Positions 28,129-35,637 of a DNA stretch of 64,000 bases are shown here, one piece after another (the first letter of the stretch is position 1; each line of letters opens with the position of its first letter). The translations under genes and the position numbers were made by a program. The notes beneath the pieces were generated by a model. It saw only the letters and a list, made by a program, of their open reading frames with translations, was not told the DNA's origin and searched no databases. Source of the stretch: RYN-111 sp046723735 (GTDB taxonomy: Bacteria > Actinomycetota > Actinomycetes > Mycobacteriales > SCTD01); assembly GCA_046723735.1 (NCBI GenBank), contig JBKOVB010000032.1, positions 1-64,000 of the forward strand. Reading direction: 5' to 3'.

Positions 28129-29046
28129 TCACGGGCGAACGCTGATGATCGTCTTCCCGTTGCGTCGCTCGGTCGGGTTCAGGGCGGCGATGGCGTCGTC
28201 GAGGGCCGCGACGTTGCCGATGTTCGTGCGTAGTCGTCCGGCCCGCACCCGCTGGACGATCTCAGTCAGTTGGCCACGACTGGACTCGACAACGAAGTCG
28301 ATCGCCAGGCCGTCGGCGGGTCGCGCTTCGGGCGGACCGACGATGGTCACCAATGTTCCTCCGGCCCGAATCAGACCTGCGGACCGCCTCTGGATGTCGC
28401 CGCCGATAGTGTCGAACACCAGGTCGACGTCGCCGACGTCTTCCAGGGCGTCGCTCTCGAGGTCGACAAACTCTTGCGCGCCGAAGTCGAGCGCCTTCTC
28501 ACGGTCGGCAGCGCGGCCGGTGCCGACGACATACGCCCCAGCCTCACGCGCGAGCTGCGTCACCATCGTCCCGACTGCGCCCGCCGCGCCGTGGGCGAGG
28601 ACGCTCTGGCCCGCGTGGAGGCGGCCGTGCTCGAACAGTCCCTGCCACGCGGTCAGGCCCGAGATCGGCAGGCTCGCGCCCACCGTGAAGTCGACGTCAC
28701 CTGGCAGCGGCGCGAGGTTGCGCGCCTCGACGGCCACGTACTCGGCCAGCGTGCCGTCGCGATGCCAGTCGGTGAGTCCGAACACGCGCTGTCCCACCGA
28801 CAGTCCCGTCGTGCCATAGCCGAGGGCGCTGACCACTCCAGCCAGCTCGTGCCCAGGGATCGACGGCGTTCGGTCACGGTCGGCGCGATCGGTCCAGGTC
28901 GAAGGCCACGCCAACTCGGTCGGGACGAATCCTGACGCGTGAACCTCAACGATGACGTCGTTGATCGCTGCTAGCGGCTCGGGTCGCTCCCTCAGCGTCA
29001 TCCCGGCCGTTCCCGCAGCCTGGTCCGTCACAACGATCCCTTTCAT
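28129..29046 (-). CDS. NADP-dependent medium-chain oxidoreductase, quinone-reductase-like
   Basis: 305-aa zinc-independent MDR-family oxidoreductase. The GroES-like part (MKGIVVTDQAAGTAG; PGHELAGVVSALG) leads to a Rossmann motif HGAAGAVGTMVTQLAREAG and DLVFDTIGGD. The zinc-ligand cysteine cluster of alcohol dehydrogenases is absent, as in quinone oxidoreductases. ATG follows AGGGAGGTG. The substrate is unknown. Base composition is slightly less GC-rich than the core genes. Confidence 0.85.
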   Translation of the reverse strand: MKGIVVTDQAAGTAGMTLRERPEPLAAINDVIVEVHASGFVPTELAWPSTWTDRADRDRTPSIPGHELAGVVSALGYGTTGLSVGQRVFGLTDWHRDGTLAEYVAVEARNLAPLPGDVDFTVGASLPISGLTAWQGLFEHGRLHAGQSVLAHGAAGAVGTMVTQLAREAGAYVVGTGRAADREKALDFGAQEFVDLESDALEDVGDVDLVFDTIGGDIQRRSAGLIRAGGTLVTIVGPPEARPADGLAIDFVVESSRGQLTEIVQRVRAGRLRTNIGNVAALDDAIAALNPTERRNGKTIISVRP

Positions 29047-29391
29047 GCGGCACCTCCCTGTGTCCAGTCTCTGACTACGCGGCATGCTCAACGAGCACCG
29101 AGACGACGTGCACCCGTGACGACGGCGGCTCGAACGTCGTGCAATCGACCTCGGGTTTGACGGCAAGATGCAGGTCCGGAGGGGCGCACCCGGATCGCCC
29201 CGGGTCGGCTCCGTGCGGGGACGAGAAGGCCGGCTGATCGAGGTCTCGCCCCGCCTGCTGCGGCTGGGTCCGCAGCCGAACGCTGCTGGGACCCGGCCGC
29301 GGCGCGCCTCTGGAGCTGCGGCGGCGGCTCAGGGGGGAGGAGCTGTCGCGCCGAACGAGGGCGTCCGCGGCCGGGCGTCTCTGGATCACCG
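29047..29391. other. 345-bp gap, no gene recognised
   Basis: Between the oxidoreductase start and the GGDEF-EAL gene end I see no supported gene. Frames are open on both strands but show low-complexity Arg/Pro/Ser composition and no ribosome site. GAGCTGC / GCGGCTC near 29310-29330 can form an imperfect stem that might terminate the minus-strand GGDEF-EAL transcript. Confidence 0.4.
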
Positions 29392-30915
29392 TCAGGCCAG
29401 CTGCACTGCCGTGTCCGCAGTCAGCTCGGGAAAGGCGATCTCCGAGATGACACCGGCCACGGTGCGCGAGTTCCAACGCGTGCCGGACGTGGTACGCCTG
29501 CCACGGGAGTTCAGCGCAGCGGCGATCGTGTGCAACGAGGCCCCGGTCTGCTGCAGGCCGAGGATCTCCGAGAGCGACGTATCGTCAGCGAGCGCAGCGC
29601 CCGTCACTGCGCGCTTCTGCCGCCCCCTCCGGACCTCGGCCAGCCGACGAAGGAGCTCGTCGAGGGGTTGAGCTGGGGAGTACAGGTGTCCCTGGGCATG
29701 GTCGCAGCCCAGCTTCCGCAGCGTCACGGCCTGCTCGCGGGTCTCCACACCCTCCGCTGTGGTCGTGCGCCCCAGGGTCGCGCCGAGGTTGACGACGCTC
29801 GCGACGATGGCAAGGTCGTCGGCATCGCGGGTGAGGTTGGTGACGAAACTCCTGTCGATCTTGACGGTGGTGACCGGAAGGCTCTTGAGCCGGAGCAACG
29901 ACGAGTGCCCCGTGCCGAAGTCGTCCAACGCGACACGGACTCCGAGCTCGCTGAGCGCCTTGAGAGTGGCGACCGCTGTCGGCTGGTCCGCCACCACAGC
30001 CGTCTCGGTGATCTCGAGAGTGAGCTGCGCCGGTTTGATGCCTGCCCGTTCGAGCTCCTCTCGTACCAGCTCCACGATGCCGGTCTGCGACAGCTCCCGG
30101 GCGGACAGGTTCACGGAGACGAACGGCGGCCTGCCCGACGACGCCGCGGCCAGGGCCGCCGCCGCGCTGCAAGCTTCACCGACGATGCTCGGTGTCAGCT
30201 CCGAGACGAGCCCGCTGGACTCCAGCAGGTCCACGAATGTGCCAGCCGCGAGCAGTCCTTCGCGGGGGTGCTGCCAGCGCAGCAGCGACTCGTAGCCGAC
30301 GGTGCGACCTGAGGTGAGCTTGACGATCGGCTGGTAGTGCAGGACCAGCTCACCAGCGGCCACTGCCTGACGCAGCTCCGACATCCGACGCAGCGTGGCC
30401 ATCGCGACGTCACGCATGCACTGGTCGAAGACCACTGTGCGATTCCCTCCTCGCTCCTTGGCGAGGTGCAGGCCGCCGTCGGCACTGGCCAGCACATCGA
30501 TCGCGCTCCGGCTGGTGGCAACGGACACCTGGCCAAGACTCATCGTCAGGCGGTGCTCCTCACCCTCGACGAGGAGGGCACCGGAAACCGCCTCCCGCAC
30601 GCTCCGCTCCAGCCCTGATATCGCCTCGGGGTCGGTGTGGAAGCAGAGCACCCCGAACTCGTCGCCATCGAGTCGCGCCGTGACGTCGCCGAGGTGCACC
30701 ACCGCGGCCAGTCGTTCCCCCATGACCCGCAGCACCGTGTCTCCGCTGGCGTAGCCGAACGAGTCGTTGATCAGCCGGAAGTGATCGAGGTCGCCGAGGA
30801 AGAAGGTCGCGGGCCGCCCCGATGCCACGACCTCGTCCAGCACGGCCATCAGGGCCGCCCGATCCGTGAGACCGCGGACGCGTGGTTCTTCGGTGTCGTC
30901 GTCCATGCTTCTCAC
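29392..30915 (-). CDS. GGDEF-EAL protein with C-terminal recombinase-like helix-turn-helix tail
   Basis: 507-aa cytosolic c-di-GMP protein. The GGDEF domain (about 15-165) has DGDEF at 83-87 instead of GGDEF, so cyclase activity is doubtful. The EAL domain (about 180-430) keeps the key residues: E209 (as ESL), N269 in SVNLSARELS, E301 in EITET, D331-D332 in DDFGTGHSS, K352, E388 and Q408. Residues 447-492 (LSEILGLQQTGASLHTIAAAL, then WNSRTVAGVI) resemble the helix-turn-helix of large serine recombinases. GTG overlaps the upstream LuxR gene stop (GTGA), so it is co-translated with it; an ATG lies 9 bp further in. Confidence 0.9.
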   Translation of the reverse strand: MRSMDDDTEEPRVRGLTDRAALMAVLDEVVASGRPATFFLGDLDHFRLINDSFGYASGDTVLRVMGERLAAVVHLGDVTARLDGDEFGVLCFHTDPEAISGLERSVREAVSGALLVEGEEHRLTMSLGQVSVATSRSAIDVLASADGGLHLAKERGGNRTVVFDQCMRDVAMATLRRMSELRQAVAAGELVLHYQPIVKLTSGRTVGYESLLRWQHPREGLLAAGTFVDLLESSGLVSELTPSIVGEACSAAAALAAASSGRPPFVSVNLSARELSQTGIVELVREELERAGIKPAQLTLEITETAVVADQPTAVATLKALSELGVRVALDDFGTGHSSLLRLKSLPVTTVKIDRSFVTNLTRDADDLAIVASVVNLGATLGRTTTAEGVETREQAVTLRKLGCDHAQGHLYSPAQPLDELLRRLAEVRRGRQKRAVTGAALADDTSLSEILGLQQTGASLHTIAAALNSRGRRTTSGTRWNSRTVAGVISEIAFPELTADTAVQLA

Positions 30916-31592
30916 GGTCCCTGCCGAACCCGTTTTGCGGCATAGACGTCCTGTACTGAGGAGCTAGACGCTCTGTCCTGAGTCTTGAACGGGTCGCCGC
31001 TGCGGCGAAGGAGCTCGACCAGCTCCTGCTGCCCGTGAACGTGCAGCTTCTTGAACACCGACGAGAGATGGTTGCGCACCGTGCTCTGGGTCAGGAACAG
31101 ATCCCTGGCGATCGCCGGCACGCGGTCGCCGGTCATCAAGCGCGACACGATGTCAGCCTCGCGGGCGGTGAGGCGGGTCAGCGCGACGAGCACGGAGCCT
31201 CCACTGGTGTCGAGGTCGCGCATCGAGGTCTTTGCCGGGTCGTCCCGCGAGCCCCCAGCCCCGAGCCCTTCCACGCGGTCGCTTTGGACGTCCGGGTGGG
31301 CTGCAAGCGGGAGCAACGAGAAGGCGCTCCTGGCAGGTGGGTGCAACGGGCTGAGAAACATCCGCACGGGGAGCAGAGTCGTATCGCTGCGCTGAAGGTC
31401 GAGCTGAACCGTGACGACCCTGCCCAGCCTCACGGCCTCCGCGACCCCGCAGAGCAAGGGGGGAACGGACCGGGGGCTCACGAGGTGAACGAGGGATCGG
31501 CCGAGCAGCTGGGCCGTCGGAACCTTCAACAGCGCCGCTACCTGCTGATCGACACGGTCGATCAGCAGATCCGGCCCGGTCGAGCCCATCAC
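30912..31592 (-). CDS. PAS-LuxR transcriptional regulator, short paralogue
   Basis: 226-aa regulator with one PAS-like domain (TAQLLGRSLVHLVSPRSV) and a C-terminal LuxR-type helix-turn-helix (LTAREADIVSRL, DRVPAIARDLFLTQSTVRNHLSSVF). It is clearly a paralogue of the neighbour at 31809-32834 but lacks that protein's first PAS region. Tandem GTG-ATG codons begin the frame. It is translationally coupled to the GGDEF-EAL gene and probably controls or responds with it. Confidence 0.82.
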   Translation of the reverse strand: MMGSTGPDLLIDRVDQQVAALLKVPTAQLLGRSLVHLVSPRSVPPLLCGVAEAVRLGRVVTVQLDLQRSDTTLLPVRMFLSPLHPPARSAFSLLPLAAHPDVQSDRVEGLGAGGSRDDPAKTSMRDLDTSGGSVLVALTRLTAREADIVSRLMTGDRVPAIARDLFLTQSTVRNHLSSVFKKLHVHGQQELVELLRRSGDPFKTQDRASSSSVQDVYAAKRVRQGP

Positions 31593-31694
31593 AGGTCGAA
31601 GAGCCGCGCTGCGCCCTGACGCGATCGGTGATCCCGAGCTGAAGGCGGTGACAAAGGGCTGGGCTGGTGACGGACCGGTGTCAACGCCCCGCCG
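31593..31694 (-). pseudogene. Untranslated in-frame remnant of the LuxR paralogue N-terminus
   Basis: Upstream of the start, the same frame stays open for over 50 codons without an ATG, GTG or TTG, yet reads RRRGVDTGPSPAQPFVTAFSSGSP, then GRSAALRP. This aligns with RRAVDAVPPAFVVAIIASTSP of the longer paralogue just before its second PAS domain. The likeliest reading is that the gene lost its 5' part and now starts internally. Confidence 0.45.
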
Positions 31695-31808
31695 TCTGCT
31701 GTCCCGTGACGGTCGACAAGACCGCGTCCGAACATCCTCGCCGAGCGACTCCGTGGTGCATGCCTCTCACCTTCGGCGACGGGATCGACATGACCTATAG
31801 ACGCACTG

Positions 31809-32834
31809 TCACCTTGGGGTAGACGGTTTGCCCCTTCCTCGCAGGAGGTCCAGGAGCTCCTGCTGAGAGCCGACGTGCAGCTTCGCGAACACGGACGACA
31901 GGTGATTGCGCACGGTGCTCTGCGACAGGAACAGGTCCCTCGATATCGCAGGGACCCGGTCCCCGGCGAGCAGCCGAGAGACGATGACCGACTCACGGCT
32001 CGAGAGCTTCGACAGCGAGTCGAGCTGCGCCTCGGCCACCTGCCCGCCCAACGCGTGCGAGGTCTTCAGGGCATCGATCCCATGGGCCAGGTGGGTGAGC
32101 AACTCGACGATCTCGTGGGGGGCCACGTCGTTGGACGAAGCGGCACCAGGGGCGACGGAGAACGCGCTGCCGTGCGGGTCCTGGAGCGGTGTCACGAGCA
32201 GCTGCACCGGTAGCGTTGAACCGTCCCCGCGCACCAGGTCGGCCTGCGTTGGAACCCCTCGCCCGGTGATGCTGGCCTGCTGGAGTGCCGTCATGAGGGT
32301 GTTGACCGACGCCGGGGTGACCAGCTCGAGCATCGAGCGCCCCACCAGCTGCGCCGTCGGCAGCCCGAAAGCCGCTTCCGCGTCGGTGCAGATCCTGGTG
32401 ATCACCAGATTGGGTCCCACCGCGCCCAGCGCACGCGGCTCGGACTCCTCCGTCTTGGACGGTAAGGTCAGTCGCGAGGCTGGCGAGGTGGACGCGATGA
32501 TCGCCACCACGAAAGCCGGTGGTACCGCGTCGACGGCACGACGGACCCAGATCGTGATGGGCATGGGCTTGCCAGCGGCGTCGAGGACACGTGTCGTCTC
32601 CAGGCCCTGAAGCCGCCCGCTCATCAGCAGCGGCAGAGCACCTGGGCCCTCGTCAAGAGTGACCTCGTCCAACGTCTTCCCGAGGATCTCCCTGCCGCCT
32701 GCCGGTTCGAGAACCGTCATGGCTGCCGAGCTGCCCGCGACGATGCACGTCGACGGCAGCTCGATGAGCAGAGCTGGGAGGGGGCTCTGCTCGACTGCGC
32801 TCGTGAGCCTCTCGAGGAGGCGATGAGACGACAT
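31809..32834 (-). CDS. PAS-LuxR transcriptional regulator
   Basis: 341-aa regulator starting at ATG 32834 (a start 11 codons upstream is possible). It has two PAS-like regions: about 5-120 (EILGKTLDEVTLDEGPGALPLL) and 135-225 (VITRICTDAEAAFGLPTAQLVGRSMLELV). A LuxR-type DNA-binding domain follows (LSSRESVIVSRLLAGDRVPAISRDLFLSQSTVRNHLSSVF). No phosphoacceptor receiver is present, so the signal is presumably sensed by the PAS domains. First of a minus-strand trio with the short LuxR and the GGDEF-EAL gene. Confidence 0.83.
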   Translation of the reverse strand: MSSHRLLERLTSAVEQSPLPALLIELPSTCIVAGSSAAMTVLEPAGGREILGKTLDEVTLDEGPGALPLLMSGRLQGLETTRVLDAAGKPMPITIWVRRAVDAVPPAFVVAIIASTSPASRLTLPSKTEESEPRALGAVGPNLVITRICTDAEAAFGLPTAQLVGRSMLELVTPASVNTLMTALQQASITGRGVPTQADLVRGDGSTLPVQLLVTPLQDPHGSAFSVAPGAASSNDVAPHEIVELLTHLAHGIDALKTSHALGGQVAEAQLDSLSKLSSRESVIVSRLLAGDRVPAISRDLFLSQSTVRNHLSSVFAKLHVGSQQELLDLLRGRGKPSTPR

Positions 32835-33045
32835 GGGCGCTCTTCGGACGCAACGCGGGTTCATCAAGCCGTGCGGCCCAGACGCAGTATGCCATTTGCC
32901 CTGGGCGGCGACTCACGGCTGCCGGGGCCCGCTTGTAGCCCGGCCAGCAGGGGTGCCGGTCCGGGACCAGGACGTCGATCGGGCCCGTAGTTGGTGGCGG
33001 CAGCCGCGGGAATGGAGCACCCGGACGTCGTATGCCGTTAGCCCG

Positions 33046-33507
33046 TCATTCGCCGTACACGTGCGCGCGGCCCTCCCATGGGGTGCTGAGCACGACGGTC
33101 GTGCGGGTCGAGACCTGTGCCGCCGCTCGGATCGCCTGCAGCAGCACCTCGAGCTCACCCGGCCCGGGCACCCGCACCTTGAGGATGTAGCTCTCGTCGC
33201 CAGCCACGCTGTGGCACGCCTCGATCTGCGGGATGTGCTGCAACCGTTCGGGAGCGTCGTCGACGGCGGCCGGGTCGATGGGCTTGATGGACACGAACGC
33301 CGTCAGGGGGGCTCCCGCCGCGACCGGGTCCACCTGCGCGCCGTACCCGTGGATCGCGCCGCGCTGCTCGAGTCGCCGCACCCGCTGGTGCACGGCGCTC
33401 GTCGACAGCCCGGTGTCCTTGGCGAGGTCGGTGTAAGAGCGGCGGCCGTCGGCCGCCAGCAGCCGCAGCAGGAGCCGGTCGACCGGGTCGAGCTCGGAGG
33501 TCGTCAT
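33046..33507 (-). CDS. Lrp/AsnC-family transcriptional regulator
   Basis: 153-aa regulator: helix-turn-helix at about 8-60 (LDPVDRLLLRLLAADGRRSYTDLAKDTGLSTSAVHQRVRRLE) and a RAM ligand domain (AFVSIKPID; IEACHSVAGDESYILKVRV). It overlaps the upstream acyl-CoA dehydrogenase stop (ATGA), so it is co-translated and probably controls that gene in response to an amino acid or metabolite. It is not adjacent to lat, which is paired with an Lrp gene in Mycobacterium. Confidence 0.9.
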   Translation of the reverse strand: MTTSELDPVDRLLLRLLAADGRRSYTDLAKDTGLSTSAVHQRVRRLEQRGAIHGYGAQVDPVAAGAPLTAFVSIKPIDPAAVDDAPERLQHIPQIEACHSVAGDESYILKVRVPGPGELEVLLQAIRAAAQVSTRTTVVLSTPWEGRAHVYGE

Positions 33508-34649
33508 GCGCGCGTGAGCGAGCGGCCGATGACGACCCTCTGCACCTGGTTGGTGCCCTCGAAGATCTGCATGATCTTGGCCTCTCGGAAGTAGCGCTCG
33601 GCGGGGAAGTCCTCGACGTAGCCGGCTCCCCCGAGCACCTGGACCGCATCGGTCGTCACGCGCATCGCCGTGTCGGTGGCGAACAGCTTGGCCATGCTGG
33701 CTTGCGGCCCGTAGGGCTTGCCCGCGTCCCGGCGGCGAGCGGCCTCGAGGTAGAGCGCCCGGGCCGCTGCGACCTGCGTGGCCATGTCGGCGAGCAGGAA
33801 CGACAACCCCTGGAACTGTGCGATGGGGCGGCCGAACTGCTTGCGCTCCCCCGCGTACGACGTCGCCAGGTCGAGGGCGGCTTGCGCGAGTCCGACTGCG
33901 CAGGCGGCGATGCCGAGGCGGCCGCCGTCGAGCGCACTCATCGCGATGGCAAAACCCTTGCCCTCGTCGGCGATCAGCCGGTCCGCGGGCACCCGGGCGC
34001 CGTCGAGGACCACGGTCGCGGTGTGCGACGACCGCATGCCCATCTTCTTCTCGGGCGGCTGCGGAAGCAGGCCTGGCGTGTCGGACGCGGCCAGCAGACA
34101 GGAGATGCCGGACGGGCCCTCCCCGCCGGTGCGGACCATGAGGTTGTAGAAGTCCGCATGCCCGCCGTGGGTCACCCAGGCCTTGGCGCCGTTGACGACG
34201 TAGGTCTCGCCGTCACGCACCGCCCGCGTGGACAGAGCCGCCGCGTCGGAGCCGCTGTGCGCCTCCGACAGGCAGTACGCGCCGAGCAGCTCACCCCCGA
34301 GCATCTCGGGCAGGAACCGCTCGCGCTGCTCCTCCGTGCCCCACGCGAAGACCGGGAAGCAGGACAGCGTGTGGACGCTCACGCCCACCGCGAACCCCGA
34401 CCAGCCGCGGGCGATCTCCTCGAGGACCTGCAGGTAGACCTCGTACGGCTGCCCACCGCCGCCGTACTGCTCGGGGTAGGCGAGACCGAGCAGGCCCGCC
34501 CGGCCGAGCGTGCGGAAGAGCTCCCGGGGGAAGGATGCGGTCGCCTCGGCCTGCTCGACCTGCGTGAGGACCTCGCGTTCCACCAGCTCATGGGTGAGCT
34601 CCAACAGCGCCTCGGCCTCGGACGTGGGCAGGCTGCGCTCGACGGGCAC
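33504..34649 (-). CDS. Acyl-CoA dehydrogenase
   Basis: 381-aa FAD-dependent acyl-CoA dehydrogenase. Motifs: YPEQYGGGGQPYEVYLQVLEEI, AYCLSEAHSGSDAAAL (FAD/substrate signature), KAWVTHGG, and C-terminal VQVLGGAGYVEDFPAERYFREAKI followed by IFEGTNQVQ, with the catalytic Glu position of the short-chain/butyryl type. Coupling to an Lrp regulator suggests a role in branched-chain or other amino acid breakdown (inference). Confidence 0.92.
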   Translation of the reverse strand: MPVERSLPTSEAEALLELTHELVEREVLTQVEQAEATASFPRELFRTLGRAGLLGLAYPEQYGGGGQPYEVYLQVLEEIARGWSGFAVGVSVHTLSCFPVFAWGTEEQRERFLPEMLGGELLGAYCLSEAHSGSDAAALSTRAVRDGETYVVNGAKAWVTHGGHADFYNLMVRTGGEGPSGISCLLAASDTPGLLPQPPEKKMGMRSSHTATVVLDGARVPADRLIADEGKGFAIAMSALDGGRLGIAACAVGLAQAALDLATSYAGERKQFGRPIAQFQGLSFLLADMATQVAAARALYLEAARRRDAGKPYGPQASMAKLFATDTAMRVTTDAVQVLGGAGYVEDFPAERYFREAKIMQIFEGTNQVQRVVIGRSLTRA

Positions 34650-34714
34650 TGGGTCTCCCTCCGCTGTGGTGTCGTGGCGAACCTATCGCTGCGGCCATCT
34701 GACAGGCTTCGGGT

Positions 34715-35626
34715 ATGGCCGGTCAGCTCCTGCTCCTCGACGCCCCCGCCCTGTGGTACCGCGCCTTCCACGGTGTCCCCGACTCGATCCGCTCGCCCCA
34801 GGGTGAGCCGGTCAACGCGGTCCGCGGCTTTCTCGACCTCGTCGCGCGGGTGGTCCGCGACACCCGTCCGGCCCGGATGGTGGCGGCCGTCGACCTGGCC
34901 TGGCGGCCCGCTTTCCGGGTAGCCGCGGTGCCGTCGTACAAGACCCATCGGGCGCTGCCCAACGGGGCCGAGAAGGAGCCGGAAGGCCTTGCGCCCCAGG
35001 TGAACGTGCTGCTCGAGGTGCTGCCGGCGCTCGGCGTGCCGGTCGCGGGCGCCGAGGGGTACGAGGCCGACGACGTGCTCGGCACGCTGGCCACCCGCGA
35101 GCCGGGGCCGGTGGACGTGGTGACGGGCGACCGGGACCTGCTGCAGCTGGTCGACGACAGCAAGCCGGTGCGCGTGCTCTACGCCGTCGAGAAGATGAAG
35201 CCGTACGACGAGGCTGCCGTCACCGCCAAGCACGGCATTCCCGGGCGGGCGTACGCGGAGTACGCGGTGCTGCGCGGCGACCCGAGCGACGGGCTGCCCG
35301 GCGTGAAGGGGGTGGGCGAGAAGACGGCCGCGGCGCTCGTCAGCCGGTTCGGGTCGGTGGAGGGCATCGTGGCCGCCCTCGACGCCGGAGGCGACGACGG
35401 CTTCCCCGCGGGCTCCCGGCTCAAGCTCGAGGCGGCCCGCGACTACCTCGCCGTCGCGCCGGCGGTCTCGCGGGTGGTCCGCGACCTGCCGCTGCCGGCC
35501 TACGACGACGCCCTCCCCCGCACGCCGCGGGACCCCGAGGCCGTCGTGGCGCTGGCCGACCGCTGGGGCCTCGACAGCTCGTTGGAGCGCTTCCTGCAGG
35601 CGGTGGAGACCGCCCTCGCCGGGTAG
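34715..35626 (+). CDS. 5'-3' exonuclease (stand-alone Pol I exonuclease-like)
   Basis: 303-aa FEN-like nuclease without a polymerase domain. Metal-binding acidic motifs are LLLLDAPALWYRAFHG, YEADDVLGTLA, VTGDRDLLQLV and LRGDPSDGLPGVKGVGEKTAAAL (helix-hairpin-helix). Such stand-alone nucleases occur widely in actinobacteria beside polA and may process RNA primers. A 65-bp divergent promoter region separates it from the acyl-CoA dehydrogenase gene. Confidence 0.93.
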   Translation: MAGQLLLLDAPALWYRAFHGVPDSIRSPQGEPVNAVRGFLDLVARVVRDTRPARMVAAVDLAWRPAFRVAAVPSYKTHRALPNGAEKEPEGLAPQVNVLLEVLPALGVPVAGAEGYEADDVLGTLATREPGPVDVVTGDRDLLQLVDDSKPVRVLYAVEKMKPYDEAAVTAKHGIPGRAYAEYAVLRGDPSDGLPGVKGVGEKTAAALVSRFGSVEGIVAALDAGGDDGFPAGSRLKLEAARDYLAVAPAVSRVVRDLPLPAYDDALPRTPRDPEAVVALADRWGLDSSLERFLQAVETALAG

Positions 35627-35629
35627 GGT
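35624..35629 (+). promoter_or_regulatory. Possible -10 box for glpD overlapping the exonuclease stop
   Basis: TAGGGT begins with the TAG stop of the exonuclease gene and ends 8 nt before the glpD GTG. With no ribosome site in between, it fits a near-leaderless start. Confidence 0.3.
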
Positions 35630-35637
35630 GACTACTC

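Noticed and set aside
31697..31996. ORF overlapping the two LuxR genes in another frame
   Set aside because: Arg/Ser/Cys-rich shadow of the LuxR helix-turn-helix region; the true frame is supported by strong family motifs.
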